Positions 18,046 through 26,720 are shown, counted from the stretch's first letter. The stretch: 64,000 nt of DNA from Streptomyces cadmiisoli (GCF_003261055.1 NZ_CP030073.1:1612001-1676000), one strand, 5' to 3'. Notes: a model not told the origin generated them from the sequence alone. Made by a program: numbers and translations.

Positions 18046-18993
18046 GTTGTAGTGCATCAGGGTGTTGCGGAGCGGCTTTGCTGAGCGATCCAGAATCAGG
18101 CTTGCCGACCACGTGCCCGTGACCTTCTCGATAAGCCTCGTGGACTGCGTGGTGAGGTCACCGGGTCGTTCGTCGTGAAGCATCTGCAAGCTGCCAAGAA
18201 CCTGGTACAGGGTCAGAAAGCGTATCTTGAATACGGTGTACTCGACCTCATTCGCATCTGCGCCCAGCCCGACCATCGAGTCGACGAAATTCATCAAACC
18301 CCGGAACACCATCAGTAGCCGGTTGATGTCTGGCGTACCCTTGCCATTAAATACCCGACCGTAGTACTTAGTCGATCGAACGTCGTTGTCCCGCTGATCA
18401 AAGCGCATCGGATCGAGATGACTCACAAAGGTCTTCGCGCCTGAATCGGTCCTCGCGCCCAGCCCGCGGAAGTAACGGCCGTACTCTTCGTAGACGGATT
18501 GCAGATTCGGACCCGACCCCTCCTCCAGTAGGGCGACAGGATCAAATCCCAGATGGAACGTGGCGGCATGCGTTGTCGAGATAATCCTTCCGTCGTAGCT
18601 ATAGAGACCCAAGTCTGTCTCTAGAGAGCGGGCGGCCTTAAGCCACGTGTTGTTCAGGAACCTATCCGCGTGTGCAGGCGAGATCTCGTCACGGAAGTAC
18701 GCAAGCTGCCCTTCAATGCCGCGCCGGTTGTCCTCGAAAAGCTTCAAACTGTGGCGTGAACGCGCCACGATTGCTTCGGCGTCAGCCGACAACAAGGCGG
18801 GCAAGGCGGGATCAATGCGCTTGAGCTTGCTATACGACTCATGTACAAACAGTGACAGGTACGGCGCCAAACAGAACATGATGGTACCGCCGTGTCCGGA
18901 GGCTCTCGATGCACCCAAATCGCGACTGAACCGGCCGACATAGGCAGCATCACTTCTTATGCCGAGCGCCACCACATCATCTTGAACTGTCAT
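17884..18993 (-). CDS. hypothetical protein with HEPN-like C-terminus, lower GC
   Basis: 369 residues from ATG 18993. No P-loop or membrane segment is visible. The C-terminal third is helical and contains KPLRNTLMHYNLD, a match to the R-x4-H (RNxxxH) motif of HEPN ribonucleases, followed by a long helix near the end (FVEAVDSCIEDTASVIEEWA). The body (FLNNTWLKAARSLETDLGLY, GLMNFVDSMVGLGADANEVE) is unknown to me. Base composition is visibly less GC-rich than in the flanks, with many AT-ending codons, which points to recent transfer. It heads a group of leftward HEPN-like genes. Confidence 0.6.
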   Translation of the reverse strand: MTVQDDVVALGIRSDAAYVGRFSRDLGASRASGHGGTIMFCLAPYLSLFVHESYSKLKRIDPALPALLSADAEAIVARSRHSLKLFEDNRRGIEGQLAYFRDEISPAHADRFLNNTWLKAARSLETDLGLYSYDGRIISTTHAATFHLGFDPVALLEEGSGPNLQSVYEEYGRYFRGLGARTDSGAKTFVSHLDPMRFDQRDNDVRSTKYYGRVFNGKGTPDINRLLMVFRGLMNFVDSMVGLGADANEVEYTVFKIRFLTLYQVLGSLQMLHDERPGDLTTQSTRLIEKVTGTWSASLILDRSAKPLRNTLMHYNLDSRVDLARVDATQPLFGLVPIYFPSHDAASFVEAVDSCIEDTASVIEEWATA

Positions 18994-19124
18994 TATTCCC
19001 TCATCTTTCGATCCGAATTATTCTCGGCGCACCTAACATCATCACAATGGCCCAAGTCATCCGTACGCTAAGGGTGGCTGCTAGTGAGAAGTCTTCACAC
19101 CTACCCCTGACCTACTCGGTTCGC

Positions 19125-19775
19125 CTACGCTGGGTACTTCCTCATGAAGGCTTCTACTCCACCGATGAGCCGACGTACCTGATCGCGGTCGTAGTCGGCG
19201 TAGTCCCCGTGGGCTGCCTTGTTCCGGAGGTCCATCCAGGCGGTAACTTCCTTCTGCTGCAAGCCGTCGTACACTCCAGCCTTCTTGAGGTCGGCGTTCA
19301 TGGTGTAGGCCTTCTTTGGCTTGCCTGCCACTGCCGTCGTCACATTGTTCTTCGCGCACAGAGCACGCACATGAACTTCGAGGGACGTTCCCGTGATGAC
19401 GGCCGCGGCGTCCTTGTATCCCTTGACAAGCAGCCCCTCCGCCATTTCCAAGTAATCGCGGTAGGTATCGGCGTGCACCAGCTCGACGACCGATTCAACC
19501 CACCCGGCGACCAAATCGTCACGTAGTCCCAGTGCGACGATGCGCACTTCTCTGAGTCGATAAGGCTGCACTCTACGGCGGGCAGTGTCAAGCTGCTTCA
19601 TATACATAGAGGTCGGTCGCGTAGCCCGCTCGATTGCGGCTTCGAGCCGGTTGCTGAGAACAACGAGGTCGTCTGCCCCGTCATGCAGGAGAGACCAGTT
19701 ATCGTTCCGTGCGTAGTTTTCGGAAGCCTTGATCAGAAAGTTGAGCTGCTCGACTACCTTGTCGATGTTGGCCAT
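19125..19775 (-). CDS. HEPN-like protein, tandem paralogue 1
   Basis: 216 residues from ATG 19775. It has an N-terminal helix with a possible coiled coil (VEQLNFLIKASENYARND), a middle segment GYKDAAAVITGTSLEVHVRA and a C-terminal WMDLRNKAAHGDYADYDRDQ, where R-N-K-A-A-H fits the HEPN R-x4-H motif, then an amphipathic helix. It is clearly a duplicate of the gene at 19799-20449 (same length, same motifs, about half the residues identical by eye). HEPN proteins are often RNases in toxin-antitoxin or abortive-infection systems; no antitoxin is visible here. Lower GC than the chromosome. Confidence 0.65.
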   Translation of the reverse strand: MANIDKVVEQLNFLIKASENYARNDNWSLLHDGADDLVVLSNRLEAAIERATRPTSMYMKQLDTARRRVQPYRLREVRIVALGLRDDLVAGWVESVVELVHADTYRDYLEMAEGLLVKGYKDAAAVITGTSLEVHVRALCAKNNVTTAVAGKPKKAYTMNADLKKAGVYDGLQQKEVTAWMDLRNKAAHGDYADYDRDQVRRLIGGVEAFMRKYPA

Positions 19776-19798
19776 CGTTTAGTCCCCTTGTCTGCGCG

Positions 19799-20449
19799 CT
19801 ATGCCGAGTACTTCAGCATGAAGTCCCGCACGCCATCAATGAACATACGTACCTGGTGTTCGTCGTAGGTTTGGTAGTCACCGTGAGCCGCCTTGTTGCG
19901 CAGGTCCATCCAGGCCGTAATCTGCTTTTGCCGTAGTCCGTCATAGACGTCAGCCTTCTTCAGGTCAGCGTTCATGACGTCGGCCTTCTTCGGTGCACCA
20001 CTGGCCAGTTCGGTATCTAGGCCATATTTAACACAGAGCGTTCGCACATGAACTTCCAATGACGTACCTGTGATGACAGCTGCGGCGTCCTTGTACCCCG
20101 ATTGCAACAACGTCTCTGCCATATCCAGGTAATCGCTATGGGTGCCAGCGTGCACCATCTCAACAACTGTCTCCACCCATCCAGATGCCAGATCGTGATG
20201 GAGGCCAAGAGCAATGCTAAAGACCTCGCGAATCTTCAGCGAGGTTCGCTTTTGTTCCCGATAGACATCTAGCTGCCTTACGTAGCTACTACCAGGAGGT
20301 GCCAAGCGATCGATAGCGGCTTCGAGACGGCTCACAAGGAGCTTGGCTCGATCAGAGGCCAGTACTCCTTCGGTACGGGTGCCGATCATTTCTCGGTACT
20401 CAGCAATAAGCTCATCAAGCTGAGCCATCATCCTCGCTACGTCCATCAA
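19799..20449 (-). CDS. HEPN-like protein, tandem paralogue 2
   Basis: 216 residues from ATG 20449 (or the following ATG). It shares with its downstream neighbour SGYKDAAAVITGTSLEVHVR, VMNADLKKADVYDGLRQKQI and WMDLRNKAAHGDYQTYDEHQ, so R-N-x3-H is conserved. The gap to the next gene is 23 bases and both are read leftwards, so they are probably co-transcribed. The start lies just outside the IS1182 element, whose left end is 109 bases away, so the insertion may have cut off or replaced the original promoter. Whether the pair forms a heterodimer is open. Confidence 0.65.
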   Translation of the reverse strand: MMDVARMMAQLDELIAEYREMIGTRTEGVLASDRAKLLVSRLEAAIDRLAPPGSSYVRQLDVYREQKRTSLKIREVFSIALGLHHDLASGWVETVVEMVHAGTHSDYLDMAETLLQSGYKDAAAVITGTSLEVHVRTLCVKYGLDTELASGAPKKADVMNADLKKADVYDGLRQKQITAWMDLRNKAAHGDYQTYDEHQVRMFIDGVRDFMLKYSA

Positions 20450-20584
20450 CTCGCAGCCTCCGTGTGGTAGTTGATCATCGAAGAACGGATCAGGATATGA
20501 CCCGACAGCGCCCTCGCGCCAGTGGATTGCCGAGGTCCACCGAACCGGCGCAGCCTGCTAGAAGACTCATGAAGATCTTGGGGT

Positions 20585-20616
20585 TCTGGCCCCGCCGCGT
20601 GAGCGGTGGGGCCAGA
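20585..20616. terminator. hairpin just inside left end of IS1182
   Basis: TCTGGCCCCGCCGC (20585-20598), loop GTGA, then GCGGTGGGGCCAGA (20603-20616): a 14-bp stem with one mismatch, directly before the transposase start. Hairpins at this place in an IS typically limit transcription coming in from outside. Confidence 0.6.
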
Positions 20617-20631
20617 CTCGTTTTCGTGGTG

Positions 20632-22212
20632 ATGGGGGAATGGGCCGGGGAGACGGTCGGGCCGGATGTGTGGGAGACCTGTCGGGAGTTGATCCCGGCG
20701 GGCAGTGTGTTCGCGTTTCTGGCCGAGCACCGCGGTGCGCTGTTCCCGGCTGAGATGTTCGCGGACATGTATCCGTCGGCGAACGGGCGGCCGAGTATGC
20801 CGCCGCAGATCCTTGCCGCCGCGGTCACGCTGCAGGCCCTTAACGGGCTGTCGGACTTCGAGACGGTGCAGGAACTGAGGTGCGATCTGCGGTGGAAGGC
20901 CGCGTGCGGCCTGGGTTTGCACGATATGGCGTTCGATCCGTCGCTGCTGGCCTACTTCCGGCGCCGGCTGGCCCGCTCCACCCGGCCCGACCGTGTCTTC
21001 GAGGCGGTGCGCGAGGTGGTGAAGGCCACCGGTGTCCTCAAGGGCAAGCACCGGCGGGCGCTGGATTCCACCGTGCTGGACGACGCGGTCGCCACCCAGG
21101 ACACCGTCACCCAGCTCATCGCCGCCGTCCGCGCGGTGATCCGCGAGGTCCCCGGCGCCGACGCGGTCGCCGCTGCGCGGTGCAGCGCGCATGACTACAC
21201 CGACCCGGGCAAGCCCCGCATCGCCTGGAACGACGAGCAGGCCCGTGCCGGGCTGGTCGATGCACTGGTCACGGATGCGCTGCGGCTGCTGGGTCATCTG
21301 CCCGAACAGCAACTCGGCGAGAAAGCCGCGAACGCGGTGGGCATCCTGGCCCTGGTCGCCGGCCAGGACGTCGAGCCCGCCGAGGACTCCGACGGCCGCG
21401 ACGGCCGCTGGCGCATCACCCGGGGCACCGCTGCCAACCGGATGGTCTCCACCATCGATCCCGAAGCCCGGCACGTCCACAAGACCCGCAGCCACCAGCA
21501 GGACGGCTTCAAGGCCCACCTGGCCATCGAGCCAGAGACCGGTTTGTACACCGCCGTCGCTCTGCGGCCCGGCGCCGGAGCCGAACACCACGAGGCCACC
21601 GTCGGCCTGGACCTGCTTGCCGACGAGGACAAGCCGCTGGATGTCTTCGGCGACACCGCCTACTCCACCGGCGATGTCCGCCAGACCCTCCACGAGGCCG
21701 GACACCGGTTGTTCCTCAAACCCGCACCGCTGCGGCCCGCCGTCCCCGGCGGCTTCACCCTCGACGACTTCACCATCGACACCACCGCCGCCATCGTGAC
21801 CTGCCCGGCCGGACACACCGTGCCCCTGTCCGACCCCGGCGGGCAGCACCACCAACGCAAAGCCTCCTTCGGCAACTTATGCACCGGATGCCCTCTGCGC
21901 GAGCGGTGCACCAAAGCCAGGGCCGGACGCATCCTGACCATCCGACCCCACCACGACCTCCAGACAGCCGCCCGCCACCAGGCCGCCACCGACTCCGGCT
22001 GGCAGGCCGACTACCGCCGCTGGAGACCACCGGTCGAACGCGCCGTCGCCTGGCTCGTCCAGGCCGGCAACCGGCGCCTGCGCTACTGCGGCACCATCAG
22101 CAACAACACCTGGCTCCACACCCGAGCCGCCGCCCTCAACCTCCGCCGACTGACCAACCTCGGACTCACCCACACCAGAGGCACCTGGCACCTCGCACCG
22201 GCCGGTACATGA
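20632..22212 (+). CDS. IS1182-family transposase
   Basis: 526 residues from ATG 20632 (GTG codons at 20626 and 20629 are alternatives; the frame is open further upstream into the inverted repeat but without protein-like sequence). Typical IS1182 order: an N-terminal DUF772-like domain (FADMYPSANGRPSMPPQILA, FRRRLARS), the DDE core with the first Asp in RALDSTVLDDAV, the second in DVFGDTAYSTGDV, and a cysteine-rich insert CTGCPLRERCTKA before the Glu in PPVERAVAWLVQAGNRRLRY. It appears intact and probably active. Confidence 0.9.
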   Translation: MGEWAGETVGPDVWETCRELIPAGSVFAFLAEHRGALFPAEMFADMYPSANGRPSMPPQILAAAVTLQALNGLSDFETVQELRCDLRWKAACGLGLHDMAFDPSLLAYFRRRLARSTRPDRVFEAVREVVKATGVLKGKHRRALDSTVLDDAVATQDTVTQLIAAVRAVIREVPGADAVAAARCSAHDYTDPGKPRIAWNDEQARAGLVDALVTDALRLLGHLPEQQLGEKAANAVGILALVAGQDVEPAEDSDGRDGRWRITRGTAANRMVSTIDPEARHVHKTRSHQQDGFKAHLAIEPETGLYTAVALRPGAGAEHHEATVGLDLLADEDKPLDVFGDTAYSTGDVRQTLHEAGHRLFLKPAPLRPAVPGGFTLDDFTIDTTAAIVTCPAGHTVPLSDPGGQHHQRKASFGNLCTGCPLRERCTKARAGRILTIRPHHDLQTAARHQAATDSGWQADYRRWRPPVERAVAWLVQAGNRRLRYCGTISNNTWLHTRAAALNLRRLTNLGLTHTRGTWHLAPAGT

Positions 22213-22217
22213 CCACA

Positions 22218-22249
22218 GGGGCTGTCCGGCCTCACGGCCGGACAGCCCC
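22218..22249. terminator. terminator-like hairpin after IS1182 transposase
   Basis: GGGGCTGTCCGGCC (22218-22231), loop TCAC, GGCCGGACAGCCCC (22236-22249): a perfect 14-bp stem six bases after the transposase stop codon. Confidence 0.75.
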
Positions 22250-22306
22250 TCACCAAGATCTTCATCGACCTTCTAGGCCGTATATCGAAAGTGGATCTTG
22301 GGCAGT

Positions 22307-23190
22307 GAGCCTTTCCAACCTGACGGGTGGTTGGGCTGGCAGCTCCGGCGGCGGGCATGAAGAAAGCTCCTGGTAGACGGGTTCACGACCAAGATCACCA
22401 GTCCGCCAGGAGCTTTCGCGTGCTTGTCTACCCGTCCGGCATCGATCTGTCCAGCCGCACTCTGCGGCATCATTCCGGTCTTCTCGCAGGTCACCGTCGT
22501 CGGATCGGTTCGCGCTGGCGTCGCCTGACTTGCGGTCGTCAGGCCCTGCTTGTCCTGGCCCACCTACGCTGCGGCGACACCTACGCCCGCCTTGCCGCGG
22601 GCTTCCGCATCGGGATCGCCACGGCCTATCGCTACATACGCGAGGCCGTCGACCTACTGGCCGCCCTCGCGCCCACGCTGCAACAGGCCATGGCGACCGT
22701 CCGGAAGAAGGCGTACGTGATCCTCGACGGCACCGTGCTACCCATCGACCGTATCGCCGCCGACCAGCCGTACTACTCCGGGAAGAAGAAGCACCACGGG
22801 ATGAACGTGCGAGTCCTGGCCGATCCCGCCGGGCGCCTGGTCTGGGCCTCGGACGCACTGCCGGGAGCCACACACGACCTGACCGCGGCCCGGAACCACG
22901 GCATACCCGCCGCCCTCGCCGTAGACGACATCAAGTGCTGGGCCGACAAGGCGTACCAGGGCGCCGGCCCTGCGATCCGTGTCCCGATCCGTGGCAAGCA
23001 TCTCCGCGGCTGGCGCCGACACCACAACCGCGATCACGCCAAGATTCGCAGCCTCGGCGAACGCGCCATGGCCATACTCAAGTCCTGGCGGCTCCTGCGG
23101 AAGCTCCGCTGCAGCACCACCCGGATCACAGCCGCCGTCCGTGCCGTCGTCGCCCTCGAACTCGCCACCTGATCAAGATGGAAAAGGCTC
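22307..23190 (+). mobile_element. IS5-family insertion sequence
   Basis: Short imperfect inverted repeats, GAGCCTTTCCAACCTGA at 22307-22323 and the reverse complement of GAGCCTTTTCCATCTTGA at 23173-23190, enclose one DDE transposase gene. About 0.88 kb. It starts 30 bases after the right end of the IS1182 element. A 12-bp inverted repeat (GAAAGCTCCTGG at 22362-22373 and its complement at 22406-22417) lies between the left end and the start codon and could limit read-in expression. Confidence 0.65.
22420..23172 (+). CDS. IS5-family transposase (DDE_Tnp_4 type)
   Basis: 250 residues from GTG 22420, preceded by AGGAG at eight bases; an ATG at 22357 would add 21 residues with no family look. N-terminal HTH (GRQALLVLAHLRCGDTYARL, GIATAYRYIREAV), then the DDE nuclease: YVILDGTVLPIDR (first D), DLTAARNHG and IKCWADKAYQGAG (second D), and the basic IRSLGERAMAILKSWRLL (E). 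The length fits an intact gene. Confidence 0.85.
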   Translation: MLVYPSGIDLSSRTLRHHSGLLAGHRRRIGSRWRRLTCGRQALLVLAHLRCGDTYARLAAGFRIGIATAYRYIREAVDLLAALAPTLQQAMATVRKKAYVILDGTVLPIDRIAADQPYYSGKKKHHGMNVRVLADPAGRLVWASDALPGATHDLTAARNHGIPAALAVDDIKCWADKAYQGAGPAIRVPIRGKHLRGWRRHHNRDHAKIRSLGERAMAILKSWRLLRKLRCSTTRITAAVRAVVALELAT

Positions 23191-23242
23191 CCTACGTTGT
23201 TCTGCGGGAGGTGGTGAGCCCTTCGTATGGTTCACCCACCCA

Positions 23243-23310
23243 GGGGCACCGGGTGTGGTTGAAAAGGCTCTGCCGCTTGTGGCTCTCAGTGATTGGCCGC
23301 TCGGTGCCCC
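23243..23310 (+). other. structured non-coding region upstream of IS110 transposase (possible bridge RNA)
   Basis: GGGGCACCG at 23243-23251 pairs perfectly with CGGTGCCCC at 23302-23310, enclosing about 50 bases with further short complementary segments; a second small inverted repeat (GGTGA and TTCACC) lies at 23210-23235. IS110-group elements encode a bridge RNA in the non-coding DNA before the recombinase gene. This is only a candidate: the direct repeat that may mark the left end (23329) lies inside this stretch's downstream side. Confidence 0.3.
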
Positions 23311-23328
23311 ACGACGACTCGGCTGCCA

Positions 23329-24625
23329 ATTAGGAATTGCGAATGATCGCTCCGTAGGGAATCGACAGCGAGGTCGTCCGTGGGAGGCACCAGCCGCACA
23401 CCGCACGGAGGCACCACATGGCCGCGATCTGGGCCGGCATTGACGCAGACAAGACCCACCACCACTGCGTCGCGATCGACGAGAGCGGCCGCCGGCTGCT
23501 GTCGCGACGCGTCGCCAACGACGAACCCGAACTGCTCGAACTTCTTGCCGATGTACTGGCGTTTGGTGACGAGGTGACCTGGGGCATCGACCTGGCCGAC
23601 GGCGGAGCCGCCCTGGCCATCGCCATCCTTCTCAACCACGATCAGCCGGTGCACTACATCTCCGGCCGGGCCATCCACCGCGCCTCCGAGAGCTACCGTG
23701 GCGAAGGCAAAACCGACGCCAAGGACGCCGCCGTCATCGCCGACCAGGTCCGCGTCCGCCGCGACCTGCACCCCTTACGCGCCGCCGACGACACCATCAC
23801 CGACCTCAAGATCCTCACAGGCCGACGCATGGACCTGGTCGCCGACCGCACCCGCACGGTGAACCGCTTGCGAGCCCAGCTCACCGGCGTCTTCCCCGGC
23901 CTGGAACGGGCGTTGGATCTGACCAACACTGGCCCGCTCATATTGCTGACCGGCTACCAGACCCCAGCGGCCATCCGCCGAATCGGCACCAAGCGGCTGG
24001 AGACCTGGCTGCGCAACCGTCACGTCGCCCGCGCCGACCGGCTCGCCGAGATCGCAGTCCAGGCCGCCGAACGGCAGCACACCAGCCTGCCCGGCGAGAA
24101 GCTGGCCGCCCAGCTGGTGCACACGCTGGCGAGGGACGTAATGGGCCTCAACCAGCAGGTCGCCGAGCTCGACAAGGACATCGAGGCCAAATTTCGCGAC
24201 CACCACGCCTTCGACGTGATCACCAGCATGCCTGGTCTGGGCGTGATCCTCGGCGCCGAGTTCCTGGCAGCCACCGGCGGTGACATGACGATCTTCGGCA
24301 CCGCTGACCGTCTCGCCGGCTTCGGCGGCGTCGCCCCGGTGCCCCGTGATTCCGGGAAGATCAGCGGCAACCTGCGGCGCCCGCAGCGCTACAACCGCCG
24401 CCTCCAACGCGTCTTCTACATCTCTGCGTTGTTCAGCATCCGACACTGCGATGAGTCGCGTCAGTTCTACGACCGCAAACGCACCGAGGGCAAACGCCAC
24501 ACTCAGGCCGTCCTGGCCCTGGCCCGCCGCCGCGTGAATGTCCTCTGGGCACTCCTACGCGATGGGCGGTGCTACGAGCTCACGCCGCCCGGCGCCCTCG
24601 CGGCTTGACAGACAGCATTAGGAAT
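23329..24625 (+). mobile_element. IS110-family insertion sequence
   Basis: One DEDD recombinase gene is flanked by a 9-bp direct repeat ATTAGGAAT at 23329-23337 and 24617-24625. IS110 elements lack terminal inverted repeats and often carry a short repeat at the two junctions. The left boundary is uncertain and may lie further left, up to the end of the IS5 element at 23190. Confidence 0.6.
23418..24608 (+). CDS. IS110-family DEDD transposase/recombinase
   Basis: 396 residues from ATG 23418 (GGAGG eight bases upstream). N-terminal RuvC-like DEDD domain: WAGIDADKTHHHCVAIDES (first D), VTWGIDLADGGA (E-region replaced by the ID pattern), and EGKTDAKDAAVIADQVR (DD pair). C-terminal transposase_20 domain with the helix-hairpin-helix-like ITSMPGLGVILGAEFLAATG and the catalytic-Ser region FGGVAPVPRDSGK. 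Length and motifs are those of an intact enzyme. Confidence 0.9.
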   Translation: MAAIWAGIDADKTHHHCVAIDESGRRLLSRRVANDEPELLELLADVLAFGDEVTWGIDLADGGAALAIAILLNHDQPVHYISGRAIHRASESYRGEGKTDAKDAAVIADQVRVRRDLHPLRAADDTITDLKILTGRRMDLVADRTRTVNRLRAQLTGVFPGLERALDLTNTGPLILLTGYQTPAAIRRIGTKRLETWLRNRHVARADRLAEIAVQAAERQHTSLPGEKLAAQLVHTLARDVMGLNQQVAELDKDIEAKFRDHHAFDVITSMPGLGVILGAEFLAATGGDMTIFGTADRLAGFGGVAPVPRDSGKISGNLRRPQRYNRRLQRVFYISALFSIRHCDESRQFYDRKRTEGKRHTQAVLALARRRVNVLWALLRDGRCYELTPPGALAA

Positions 24626-24940
24626 CACTGACTCGGCATGACCCTCACGATCACGGACCTCGCGGAACCTGCTCCGGATCAGGGAGCGGGCCCGTACGCT
24701 GCGGGCACTGTACGAACGGCTGGACCGGCTCCAGGACGCGGTGCCCGCTGCCAGGCGCCTACTGGCGTCTCCCCCTGATCGCCGCCCGGCGTCGCAACCC
24801 CGTCGGCTCCGGGCGGCCTCGCGAGGCCCACGGCAACCGCTGCGAATCCGCGGTTCCCGGGGGCTTCTCATCCCCGCCGTGCCCTGGACCTGCTCAAGGC
24901 GATCCCCGCGCAGCACCACCGCGAGCGTGCTGTACGGGAA
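24626..24940. other. no intact gene; short coding remnant
   Basis: On the plus strand, pieces such as RIRERARTLRALYERLDRLQ (about 24680-24740) and LLKAIPAQHHRERAVRELRD ending at TAG 24953-24955 look protein-like but lie in different frames. Probably the remains of a gene cut by the IS110 insertion; I cannot name it. Confidence 0.35.
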
Positions 24941-25372
24941 CTACGCGACGTCGTAGCCGGCTCTCCGCGACCGCTCCCACAGCGGGCGGGCATGCCCCGT
25001 CCCCTCGCAGTGGAAGCACTGGCCGGCCACGGGTGTGCGGGCTCCGAGGGTGCCGATGGAGTCCCGCAGGAGCTTGGTGAGGCCTGCGATGTGGCCGGTG
25101 TGCAGCGCCAGTTCCTGCCGCCTGCCGACCATGACCTCCAGCACGATGTCGGGCACGAGAGCGGACTCGCCGATCCGACTGCCCCCGGAGAGGCCGCGCG
25201 TCACCGTATCGATCAGGTCGTGAAGGTGGCCCATCGTCTCTGTCCCGGACAGTCCCACCCACGCCGCGAGGACGATGTCGTCCGGCTCCGTGAACGACAG
25301 TAGCGCCGACAGCTGCTCGAACGGCACACTGCGGCCGACCGGCTCGGGGTGAGCTGCGTGGAGACGGGGCAT
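24941..25372 (-). CDS. hypothetical protein, possibly 5'-truncated
   Basis: 143 residues from ATG 25372, ending GYDVA. There is protein-like sequence throughout (FEQLSALLSFTEPDDIVLAA, HTGHIAGLTKLLRDSIGTL) and a single C-x2-C (QCFHCEGTGHARPLW). The same frame stays open upstream with convincing sequence (ANYDGYPRDLWYA) up to about 25413, but contains no ATG/GTG/TTG before entering the heptanucleotide repeat. So the original start may have been destroyed by the repeat, or translation begins at the internal ATG. Function unknown. Confidence 0.5.
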   Translation of the reverse strand: MPRLHAAHPEPVGRSVPFEQLSALLSFTEPDDIVLAAWVGLSGTETMGHLHDLIDTVTRGLSGGSRIGESALVPDIVLEVMVGRRQELALHTGHIAGLTKLLRDSIGTLGARTPVAGQCFHCEGTGHARPLWERSRRAGYDVA

Positions 25373-25430
25373 CGCGTACCACAGGTCTCGCGGGTAGCCG
25401 TCATAGTTTGCCCGCGTCGATTCCTTCTCC

Positions 25431-25499
<69 letters not shown>

Positions 25500-25670
25500 A
25501 GCCTCATGGCTGCCTTCCGGTTGATGACATCGGAGTACTTGAGTACGCCGTGGCCAGGGCACAGTGCGCGCCGTGGCCCTCGTCATCCCGCCGGGCGGCG
25601 CGGCGACTTCGGGAGCCGTCCCACCGGACGGCCCCGCGGCAGCGTCTCGGGCGTGCCCGGGTCAGGTCTG

Positions 25671-26720
25671 CTATCGCACCGGACGTCCAATGGTCCGCAG
25701 GTCGCCGGGAGCGCGGACAAACGCGCCGTGGGTCTGCATGTCCTGCTTCAGCTGCGCGGCGGAGATGATGTAGCCGCGCCGGGCGAGCGCGTCGCGCAGC
25801 TCACCGGGCGTCAGGGGCCGGCCGCAGCGCGCGAGGTACCGGGCCGCGAGCTGCTCGCGGATGGGGTAGACCGGGGGTTCCACCACCAGGAGCGAGTCGC
25901 TGAGCGCCTGGTGCTCGGTCATTCCGGCTTCCGCCAGTTCCAGCAGCGGCTTCGCCGCACCCCCTGCCTGCGACAGGCGACGTCTCCAGTTGTCGCGGGT
26001 CAGGTAGCCGTGGCGGTGGCACCACCACAGCAGCCCGCCCACGGCGGCCGTCGCGGCCAGCGGGTTCTTCGCGGCGAGGGCCACCAGGCGGTGAACGCCG
26101 GCGCCGAACAGCTGGAACGCGATGTCGATGAGTACCAGCGCGTTCGCGGCGGTGGCCTCCAGGCCAGCCAGGCGCAGCACGCTCTCCGCGACGGGGATCC
26201 AGTCGATGACGGCGAACCCGAAGCGGGAGAAGACGCTGTCCTTGGAGACGATGACGCACGGTCCCAGGAACTCCGCAAGCGCCATCGTGGGCGCGTCATC
26301 CGGGTCGCCCCGGTGCCGCTTCGGCATCTCCCGGTCGACCCGCAGAATGTGCCGGGTCTGCGGGGCCAAGTGGTCGCGGATCTCCAGGTCTACCACTCGA
26401 AGGGCGGGCAGGATCTGCTCATTGAGTACGCGGCGTGCCTGCCGTTCCGACGCTTCGAGGTCGGCGGCCACTTTGGCCAGGTGTTCGTCGACTTCGCCGG
26501 GGACGTGCGCGGCGATGTACGGGGTGGCACGGCCGGTGACGGCCAGCGCGGTGACCCGGTCCTGCCGACCGCCGCTCTTGGCCAGGGCGCAGGCTTCGAC
26601 CAGCAGCGCGTTTGTGTCGAGGACGGGCAGCAGCATCCGCCGGTCCAGCACCATCGGGTTGAACGCCGACCCGGAGGGGATCAGCAGAGGCGGTGCCGCA
26701 TCGGCACGGTCGAGCGTCAT
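25671..26720 (-). CDS. PIN-domain protein
   Basis: 349 residues from ATG 26720. A PIN nuclease-like domain occupies about residues 28-170: LLPVLDTNALLVEAC (first acidic residue of the site), HVPGEVDEHLAKV (conserved E), DDAPTMALAEFLG and VIVSKDSVFSRFG (later acidic residues). A middle helical, partly hydrophobic part follows (LVALAAKNPLAATAAVGGLL, possibly one membrane-associated helix), then a C-terminal winged-helix-like region (PLTPGELRDALARRGYIISA). PIN domains are Mg-dependent RNases. No antitoxin gene is adjacent, so this is not a classical VapBC pair; the extra domains suggest a stand-alone or defence role. Confidence 0.7.
   Translation of the reverse strand: MTLDRADAAPPLLIPSGSAFNPMVLDRRMLLPVLDTNALLVEACALAKSGGRQDRVTALAVTGRATPYIAAHVPGEVDEHLAKVAADLEASERQARRVLNEQILPALRVVDLEIRDHLAPQTRHILRVDREMPKRHRGDPDDAPTMALAEFLGPCVIVSKDSVFSRFGFAVIDWIPVAESVLRLAGLEATAANALVLIDIAFQLFGAGVHRLVALAAKNPLAATAAVGGLLWWCHRHGYLTRDNWRRRLSQAGGAAKPLLELAEAGMTEHQALSDSLLVVEPPVYPIREQLAARYLARCGRPLTPGELRDALARRGYIISAAQLKQDMQTHGAFVRAPGDLRTIGRPVR

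Larger units (their letters stand above)
20558..22276 (+). mobile_element. IS1182-family insertion sequence
   Basis: Imperfect terminal inverted repeats of about 24 bases: CTAGAAG-ctc-ATGAAGATCTTGG at 20558-20582, and the reverse complement of CTAGAAG-gtc-GATGAAGATCTTGG at 22253-22276. Between them lies one transposase gene, bounded by a hairpin at each side. About 1.72 kb, the usual size. No clear target duplication is visible. Confidence 0.75.

Noticed and set aside
20446..21855. 469-codon open frame on the minus strand
   Set aside because: Antisense to the IS1182 transposase.
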